This document shows, in pieces, positions 58,216-64,000 of a DNA stretch of 64,000 nucleotides. The DNA comes from an uncultured Bacillota bacterium (GTDB taxonomy: Bacteria; Bacillota_I; Bacilli_A; RFN20; CAG-288): contig CASGEC010000002.1 in NCBI GenBank assembly GCA_949300365.1, forward strand, positions 68,961-132,960, given 5' to 3'. Position numbers and translations under genes: made by a program. The notes beneath the pieces were generated by a model, which worked only from the letters and a program-made list of their open reading frames with translations, made no database searches and was not told where the DNA came from. Each line of letters opens with the position of its first letter. Position 1 is the stretch's first letter.

Positions 58216-61002
58216 ATGCAATCCAAGAAATTCGTTCTCCCGCTTGTGTCCTTGTTGTCCATTGTCCTCTTGGCTTCCTGCAACACGAATGGCACTTCCC
58301 CAACAGAAGCGGATTCCACGACGACGCCGGCTGTTTCGACTACGCCAACAGCCACAACACCTGAAGAAACGACACCCCAACCGACGACACCGGAAACCAC
58401 GACGACACCGGAAACCACGACGACACCAGAAACCCCGACCACGCCAACGACTTCGACGACGACACCCTCAACGCCTTCTACTCCTGTCACTGTGGAATGG
58501 GAAGTTAAGATCGTGCCTGTCACGGGCGTTACCCTTACGCTGGATCGCCCGGATGGCAAGTATGAAGAAGGCGAGACGGTCACCATCACTGCCCGCATCA
58601 CGGATGAAGGGGTTGTCTTCCAAGGCTTTGAATCCGAACAGGTTGATGAAATTACCTTCGTAAAGGGGCTTGGAGAGACGTATACCGGAACTTTCGTCAT
58701 GCCCGCTGGCGATGTCTCTGTCACGGCAAAGACGGAAACGCGTGTCCAACACAAGGTCTCCGATATCCGCCTGATTGGCGAAATGGCCGAAGGCTGGGAA
58801 GCTTCCTTGAACATTGGCGACACCTATTATGGTGGAAGCGAAGAGACTTTGACCATTACGGGCGAAGGCATCTATAGCGGTGTCGAGGTCAATACCCATG
58901 TCTATGTCAATGGCGTCTATAGTGCCGTCAGCTACAACGAAAGGAAGAAATGCTTCGAGTCGGATATTGTCCTTCCTGAAGAGGATGCGGAAATCCTTGT
59001 TGTCAATACCGCCAATGCCTATTCCTCATCCGGAGCCAGCATTTCCTTGGTCGAATCCGAGCACGTGGAGCTCTTTGGCTTCAATCCCAGTTACACCTAC
59101 TCGAACCTGACGGCCTACTTCCGCGTCGAGGAAGGCTATCAGGCTGGCAATTACGGAACCGTTCAGTATCGTCTCGATGGCGGAGAATGGAAGACTGTCT
59201 CTGCGAAGTCCTATCTTGACTGGGGCAAGCTGACGATCAGCTCCTTTGGGGAAGCCAAAAAGGTCGAGGTCAAGATCACAGCCACGGCAAAGGAAGAAGA
59301 CGTCAACGTCACCTATGAAGGCCTCAACCAGATTGTCTTCGAATCCATCAATGACAGCGATCCGGGCATTTTCTCCTCGCTTCCGGACAAATTGCCGGCT
59401 AATACGACTATCGATATCGCAGGCCTTAGCTACACGGGCGATACAGAGCATTACCTGCAGAACGTTACGGTGGAAGGAGCCCTCTACTTCAGTTACAACG
59501 GCTCGAAATTGAGCTTCCGCACGGGTACGGAGGATATCAAGATCGTTTTCGAGATCAAGGAATTGGTCGACATCCGCTTTGACTACAAGGAAGACGAGGT
59601 TCTTGACGCACGGGCAACGGCCTATGATCCTTCTACCTATAGCCAAAAGGAAATCACTGCCGCCTGTCCGGGAGACACCTTCCAGGTCGAGGTCAAGCCG
59701 GCGAGCGGCAAACTCGTCACGGGTATCTCCATCGATGGCGAGGAAGCTTCGTTTGGCTCCTCCATGTATAACAGCACGACTGGCTACTATACCTTCAATG
59801 GCGTGAAAATGCCGGAGGCGGAAGAGAGCATCACGATCGGATTTGTCGTCGAGAATGCTTACGCTATCACGATCAAAAATCCTGAAGGAGAAACGATTCC
59901 TGGAACCCTCAATATCTCCGGTGGTGCTGACAAGGCCCGTCAAGAAGGCGAGAAGATCAACTTCACCTTTGAACCCTCCGCGGCCCGCTTCTATGCGACC
60001 AAGGTGACCTGCGTGAACATGCCGGATCTGGAAATCGCCTTCGATTCCGAAACGCAGTCCGGAAGCTTCATCATGCCGGCATCGGATGTCGAACTGACGT
60101 TCGAATATGGCGAATACGAGAACACCGACATCGAAATCGCTGTTTCGAGCGAAAGCATCTGGCCGACCATCACGCCGGAAACGGGTGATATGATTACCGA
60201 CCCTGGTACCAGTAATTTCATCGTCGGAGAAAAGGTTACCATCAGTGCCCGCTTTGATAGCGAGAGCGAAGATGCCTCTACTAAGGACATCGCCGCCTAT
60301 GTCTATAGCGAAGCGAATCCCGATGGCGTGGAGATTCCTCTTTCCACCTATTCTTTCGGAAACTATCGCTTTGAGCTCACCATCGAGAAAGGCATGACCA
60401 AGATCGAACTGCGGGCGGTGGAGAAGAAAGCTCTCACGGCGGAAATCGTCGATTCGACGGATGGCCTTGTCAAGCTGAACTACGCCATCATCGAGGACTA
60501 TGTTCCGGTCGAAGTCGATTCCTTGGATGGAAATCTCTTCATCGGAACGCAGTTTACCATCACCGTGGATGAGAGCGGACTTGAGGAAGGACAGCTTGCC
60601 GTTGTCAAGGTCATCGACGTCTCCACAGGTGAGGAAATCGCCAAGGATTGGGAGGGCTACTATACGGTCATCGGCGATATCCGCATCGAAATCAGTATCG
60701 AGGAGAGCAGGACTGTCTCCTGGAATGCCATCGAAAGTGGAATGACTGCCGGAAGGGTCTGGGTTGGTGAGGATTACTATTTCCTAACAAATCCCAATGT
60801 TACTTCTATCAGCGTCCCTGTTGGAACTGAAGTCACCCTTGAGATCCAATACGGCCATGTCAAGGCGACCATCACCATCGACGGCAAGGAAGAAACGATC
60901 GATTTGGATGCCTCTGATTATGAGCCTAAGTCCCACACATTCGTTGTCAATAGCAACGTCACCATCGTCTTAGAGGAAATCCTCTCCGAAGAAGGATTCT
61001 AA
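58216..61002 (+). CDS. Large surface lipoprotein with Thr/Pro stalk and beta repeats, 928 aa
   Basis: A lipobox SIVLLASC marks lipid attachment near residue 22. Residues about 28-95 form a Thr/Pro/Glu stalk (repeated PETTTT) encoded by 18-base DNA repeats. The rest is made of bacterial beta-repeat domains, several closing with G-x-F-(V/I)-MPA-(G/S)-DV-x-(V/L)-T (e.g. TGTFVMPAGDVSVTAKTE and GSFIMPASDVELTFEYGE), as in InlB-like extracellular repeats. There is no C-terminal anchor. It probably projects from the cell surface for adhesion or glycan contact. Function not established. Confidence 0.72.
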   Translation: MQSKKFVLPLVSLLSIVLLASCNTNGTSPTEADSTTTPAVSTTPTATTPEETTPQPTTPETTTTPETTTTPETPTTPTTSTTTPSTPSTPVTVEWEVKIVPVTGVTLTLDRPDGKYEEGETVTITARITDEGVVFQGFESEQVDEITFVKGLGETYTGTFVMPAGDVSVTAKTETRVQHKVSDIRLIGEMAEGWEASLNIGDTYYGGSEETLTITGEGIYSGVEVNTHVYVNGVYSAVSYNERKKCFESDIVLPEEDAEILVVNTANAYSSSGASISLVESEHVELFGFNPSYTYSNLTAYFRVEEGYQAGNYGTVQYRLDGGEWKTVSAKSYLDWGKLTISSFGEAKKVEVKITATAKEEDVNVTYEGLNQIVFESINDSDPGIFSSLPDKLPANTTIDIAGLSYTGDTEHYLQNVTVEGALYFSYNGSKLSFRTGTEDIKIVFEIKELVDIRFDYKEDEVLDARATAYDPSTYSQKEITAACPGDTFQVEVKPASGKLVTGISIDGEEASFGSSMYNSTTGYYTFNGVKMPEAEESITIGFVVENAYAITIKNPEGETIPGTLNISGGADKARQEGEKINFTFEPSAARFYATKVTCVNMPDLEIAFDSETQSGSFIMPASDVELTFEYGEYENTDIEIAVSSESIWPTITPETGDMITDPGTSNFIVGEKVTISARFDSESEDASTKDIAAYVYSEANPDGVEIPLSTYSFGNYRFELTIEKGMTKIELRAVEKKALTAEIVDSTDGLVKLNYAIIEDYVPVEVDSLDGNLFIGTQFTITVDESGLEEGQLAVVKVIDVSTGEEIAKDWEGYYTVIGDIRIEISIEESRTVSWNAIESGMTAGRVWVGEDYYFLTNPNVTSISVPVGTEVTLEIQYGHVKATITIDGKEETIDLDASDYEPKSHTFVVNSNVTIVLEEILSEEGF
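58366..58440 (+). repeat. In-gene repeat encoding the Thr/Pro stalk
   Basis: Three to four near-identical 18-base units based on ACGACACCGGAAACC, encoding TTPETT. Such units can change in number by slippage without shifting the frame. Confidence 0.7.
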
Positions 61003-61027
61003 TCGCCTCGATCGGGTAAAATGCAGG

Positions 61028-61057
61028 GCCCCTTTCCCGTCCGGGAAGGGGCTTTTT
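61028..61057 (+). terminator. Terminator after the 928-aa lipoprotein
   Basis: GCCCCTTTCCCG and CGGGAAGGGGC form an almost perfect stem followed by TTTTT. Confidence 0.85.
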
Positions 61058-61230
61058 GAATGAAAAGCGTTCGCAACGGGGCAACTCTGGGTCCTTGTTG
61101 CAGCAACTTTCGACTTCCTTTTGCTACAAATGTCAGGGATAAAAAAGCCTCAAAATATGTTATCCGGGGCTTTATGGGTCAGATTCCCTAGGGCCTTTTT
61201 TGTAATGGGATTCCGCTTAAAAACACTTCA

Positions 61231-61250
61231 AAAGGGGCCATAGAGCCCCT
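61231..61250 (-). terminator. Terminator of corA (minus strand)
   Basis: On the minus strand AGGGGC-TCTATG-GCCCCT is followed by TTT, 28 bases after the corA stop. Confidence 0.65.
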
Positions 61251-61278
61251 CGATTCGATATCGGTTTTTAGGGTTTGC

Positions 61279-62259
61279 TCAGTTTTTCTTGTTTGGCTTG
61301 TTGCGCGTGAGGTAAAGGAGGATGGCTCCGCCGATAGCCGCCAAGAGGAAGGCGATGACGACCGTGATCCAGAAACCGCCCGGGATATCCGTCAAGGGGA
61401 TTTCCTTGAAGTTCATGCCGAAAAAGGAGGCGATGAGGGTCGGGATGGAAATGACGATGGTGATGACGGCCAAGGTCTTCATGACGATGTTGAGGTTGTT
61501 GTTGATGATCGATGGGAAAGCATCCATCATGCCGGAGAGCAAGTCGGAATAGATCTGGCACATTTCAAGAGCCTGGTCGAGTTCGACGGCGGTATCTTCC
61601 ATCAAGTCGAAGTCGTTTTCGAACTTCTTGTAGTTCGGAGACTTCAGCAGACGATTGAGGACGTTCCTATCGGCGTGGAGGGAGGTGGAGAAATAGACCA
61701 GGGACTTGTTGATGGCCATCAGCTCGAAGAGTTCCTTGTTTCGCATCGAGGAATGGAGGCGCTTTTCGATGTCGTGCGTATGGGAATCGATCCGTCTCAG
61801 GCAGACGATGAACTCACGGGACATCTGATAGATGAGAAGAAGGGCAAGGCGTACGTGCTTCTGGGGCTCGATGACGACGTTGCGGACAAGGAGATTGTCG
61901 ATAAGACGGGTGTTGGGCTGACCGATCGTGATGAAATAGTCATCGTTGTAGGCGATGATGAAAGGCTCGGTCGTATAGGTCTCCTCGTCGGCATCCTCTT
62001 CCTTGGTCAGAGTCGGGACATCGATGACGATCAGGACGGAGCCGCTTTCGTTGTCGATACGGGCCGTCTCTTCCTCGTCGAGAGCGGTGGAAAGGAAGTG
62101 GAGCGGAATGCCCGTCTTGGCGCTGACAGCCGTCAGCATGGAGGCGTCGTTCTGGTCAAGGCTGACCCACGTTCCCTTTTCCAGGGGTGTGGCCCCATCG
62201 ATGCCATCGATGGTCTCGACGACAAGGTGCTTGTCCTGTTCCTTATAGATTCTGGTCAT
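61279..62259 (-). CDS. corA: CorA-family divalent cation transporter
   Basis: 326 residues. A long N-terminal cytoplasmic alpha/beta and helical region, then two C-terminal membrane helices with the signature FFGMNF at the end of the first, and a basic tail (TRNKPNKKN). It forms pentamers that carry magnesium or other divalent ions inward. The gene starts at an ATG preceded at seven to nine bases by a TAGAAT box and only AGG as ribosome site, so it may be leaderless. Confidence 0.93.
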   Translation of the reverse strand: MTRIYKEQDKHLVVETIDGIDGATPLEKGTWVSLDQNDASMLTAVSAKTGIPLHFLSTALDEEETARIDNESGSVLIVIDVPTLTKEEDADEETYTTEPFIIAYNDDYFITIGQPNTRLIDNLLVRNVVIEPQKHVRLALLLIYQMSREFIVCLRRIDSHTHDIEKRLHSSMRNKELFELMAINKSLVYFSTSLHADRNVLNRLLKSPNYKKFENDFDLMEDTAVELDQALEMCQIYSDLLSGMMDAFPSIINNNLNIVMKTLAVITIVISIPTLIASFFGMNFKEIPLTDIPGGFWITVVIAFLLAAIGGAILLYLTRNKPNKKN

Positions 62260-62377
62260 TGCCTGTATATTCTAGAACAAAAGAGGGAAGCGGCAAACAA
62301 GTTTTTTCGGAAAAAGAGGGAAGGGAAAAAGGAATGGGAATCCCATCGCTCCTTAGGAAAAAGAAAAGGCAAGACAT

Positions 62378-62414
62378 GAAAAAAGGGCCAATCGGTTTTT
62401 GCCAATCGGCCCTG
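62378..62414 (-). terminator. Terminator after lemA (minus strand)
   Basis: On the minus strand GGGCC ... GGCCC with an inner GG/CC pair closes a stem followed by TTTTTT, a few bases after the lemA stop. Confidence 0.7.
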
Positions 62415-62427
62415 TTGGATTTTCAGG

Positions 62428-63096
62428 TTAGAAGAAGGTTCCGCGCGCCTTTTCCTTGATCTCGGCGGAGGTGGAGAAGGGGATGCGGGTCGTGTATCCT
62501 GCCTTGGCGGCGACGATCATCTTGGTCGGCCAGGCCTGGATGTCGGCATTCCACTTGTAGACAGTGTCGTTGTAGAGCTCGCGGGCAGCGGTGATTTCCT
62601 TCTGGAGATAGGAATTCTGTTGGAGGCACTGGGCGATTTCCTCGTGGGCCTTGAGGTCCGGGTACTGCTCGAAGGCGACGTTGACCTGACCGAAGAGCTT
62701 GTCGATGTTGGCGTTGGTGGCGTTTCTCTCGGCATCGTTTCCGGGATGGCCGGCATTGGCGCGATAGGCGGCGACCTTGGTCATCGTATCCTTGTCGAGG
62801 TCGATGGCCTTGTCCAGAAGTTTGGCGGCGTTCTGCAGGATGACGACGCGCTGCTCGAGGTAGTTGTCGATCTGCGAGGCATCATGCTGGATCTTCTGCT
62901 GCAGCTGACGGAGGTAGGTGCGGGCATTGATCTTGAGGATGAGGAAGATGATGCCGGGGATGATGAGGATCCAAAGAAGGACTTCGAAGATGGTGGAACC
63001 GACGCCGACTTTGACGGGAATCTGCTTCTCGATGACGTTGACGTCCCTGCCCTGTTGATTGACCGGTCCGGTCATTTCATCCAATTCGTTAGCCAT
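62428..63096 (-). CDS. lemA: LemA family protein
   Basis: 222 residues from the ATG at 63,094-63,096, for which AAGGAG lies at the right distance. An N-terminal membrane helix (about 36-58) is followed by a long helical bundle with NARTYLRQLQQKIQ, VVILQNAAKLLDKAI and a C-terminal YNDTVYKWNADIQAWP segment, all typical of LemA. The biochemical role of LemA is not settled. It follows a DUF3137 gene with a three-base gap between stop and start, a pairing often seen for this family. Confidence 0.88.
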   Translation of the reverse strand: MANELDEMTGPVNQQGRDVNVIEKQIPVKVGVGSTIFEVLLWILIIPGIIFLILKINARTYLRQLQQKIQHDASQIDNYLEQRVVILQNAAKLLDKAIDLDKDTMTKVAAYRANAGHPGNDAERNATNANIDKLFGQVNVAFEQYPDLKAHEEIAQCLQQNSYLQKEITAARELYNDTVYKWNADIQAWPTKMIVAAKAGYTTRIPFSTSAEIKEKARGTFF

Positions 63097-63098
63097 GG

Positions 63099-64000
63099 TC
63101 ACTCTCCTTTTTCGTGATCTTTTCGGAGGAGTCCATCCAAAAGGGAATCCTCCTCGTCGGAATAATTATACCCGTCCTTGAGACGGAAACCTACGAAATT
63201 CTTGCTGCGGATGGCAGAAGCATAGAATTCCTTCTCCTTCTGGAAGTATTCCTTCTCCGCCATGAGCCTAGTGAAGTCTTCCTTCGTTCCGGAATAGTTG
63301 CGAATGGCGACGGAACTTGTCCTCTTCAAGGGGACGTATTGGTACCAGATGACAGGTACGTCGTGGCTGCGGCCATCGCCGCCGAAGACCGAGATGTGGG
63401 CAACCTGCTCGATGGCCTTGTAGGAAGCGGAATCGACAGCGAAGACATCGCTTTGGCCGACGCTTTCCAGGAATTGGACCTTGAGGACCTGGGGTGTCGT
63501 CGCCTCGGGGTGGAGGAATTCCCTGCCGTCCATGTGGTTGACAAAGCTTTCGGCCTCATAGCTTGAAACATGCCTGACTTCCTGGACCGGATCGTACTCG
63601 CCGGCATCGGTCTGCTGATAGAGGGGGATGCAAAGGACCGGGGCCAGTTCGAAGAAGAGGGACTCGAAGATGCTGGCAATGGTGGAGACATAGGTCTTCT
63701 TGAGCTTGCGGATATCGACCTCGCCGATGAACATGTCGGGCTGGAAATCGGGAATCTCGCGGCCGTGGCGGGAAGAGACGATGTTGATCTTCTTGAGCTT
63801 ATAGAAGGAAAAATCGTCGCCATAGGGCTCTTTCATCGTGATAAGCTCGGTCATGTTCTGCTGGGCCAAAGGCGTGAAGAGGAGACGGAATTGGACTTCG
63901 TTGTCGCGGTCGAAGGCACCAAAGAGCGCCTCGAAATCGGTATTGGCAAGAGGCTGGAAGGACCCGCTCTTCTTGATGCTCTCCTCGTTCTTTCTCTCCA
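63099..64000 (-). CDS. DUF3137 family protein, partial at the window edge
   Basis: The frame runs off the right edge; about 300 C-terminal residues are visible. The segment TDFEALFGAFDRDNEVQFRL followed by LLFTPLAQQNMTEL is the DUF3137 hallmark (FE-x-x-F, D-x-x, L-TP). The remainder is alpha/beta with a polar end. Function unknown; the membrane part expected at the N-terminus is outside the window. It is cotranscribed with lemA. Confidence 0.75.
   Translation of the reverse strand, partial: ERKNEESIKKSGSFQPLANTDFEALFGAFDRDNEVQFRLLFTPLAQQNMTELITMKEPYGDDFSFYKLKKINIVSSRHGREIPDFQPDMFIGEVDIRKLKKTYVSTIASIFESLFFELAPVLCIPLYQQTDAGEYDPVQEVRHVSSYEAESFVNHMDGREFLHPEATTPQVLKVQFLESVGQSDVFAVDSASYKAIEQVAHISVFGGDGRSHDVPVIWYQYVPLKRTSSVAIRNYSGTKEDFTRLMAEKEYFQKEKEFYASAIRSKNFVGFRLKDGYNYSDEEDSLLDGLLRKDHEKGE

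Overview
The window looks like the chromosome of an uncultured, low-redundancy Firmicute (Bacilli; probably one of the gut lineages close to the Mollicutes/Erysipelotrichia such as RF39/RFN20; this placement is inferred from protein style only). Clues are the 606-aa IF-2 with a short N-terminus, the rimP-nusA-ylxR-ylxQ-infB-rbfA cluster, many overlapping ATGA gene junctions, two-part ABC exporters and monoderm-type lipoproteins. TGA is a true stop throughout. No rRNA, tRNA or CRISPR array was seen.

Region 1 (1 to about 15,670) is foreign: noticeably more GC-rich than the host genes, with almost exclusively C- or G-ending codons. It is the right part of an integrated, phage-like element that continues beyond the left edge. 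A leftward early operon (Cro-like repressor, several unknowns, DnaD-like replication protein, HNH-fold-like protein, Dam methylase, DUF3850 protein) faces a rightward C1-like repressor across a switch region. To the right lie an array of about five 22-bp iterons beside an AT-rich stretch (a likely replication origin), a Zot/pI-like ATPase with an N-terminal membrane anchor, a secreted Ig-like protein, lipoproteins, a 615-aa surface protein with a C-terminal membrane module, an 81-aa protein that is a free-standing copy of that module, a DUF4417 protein, an HExxH metallopeptidase and tiny membrane peptides. No capsid, terminase, portal or tail gene is visible. The best reading is an inovirus-like (filamentous) prophage or phage-plasmid of a monoderm host. 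It carries three related structured-RNA elements that follow basic-protein genes, and three broken genes.

Region 2 (15.7 to 28.8 kb) is host: a RelB antitoxin with a damaged partner, an ABC-F ATPase, a flavoprotein, a MacB/FtsX-type ABC system, alaS-ruvX, and a leftward heterodimeric ABC exporter behind a duplicated 26-bp operator-like repeat.

Region 3 (28.8 to 40.2 kb) is a surface glycoside-use locus: two membrane-tethered GH3 enzymes with permuted domain order, an InlB-repeat lipoprotein, a small membrane protein and a convergent LytTR/GHKL two-component system. A perfect cre-like (CcpA) site lies upstream of the first GH3 gene.

Region 4 (40.2 to 49.1 kb) is the translation/transcription core operon. 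The usual truB-ribF pair is inverted relative to the common Bacilli order and is divergent from ttcA across overlapping -10 boxes; rpsO follows.

Region 5 (49.1 to 64 kb) holds a three-gene ABC system divergent from a TetR regulator, a nitroreductase, a BaiN-type flavoprotein, a DUF5677-like protein, a 23S rRNA m5U methyltransferase, a large repeat lipoprotein, CorA, LemA and a partial DUF3137 protein.
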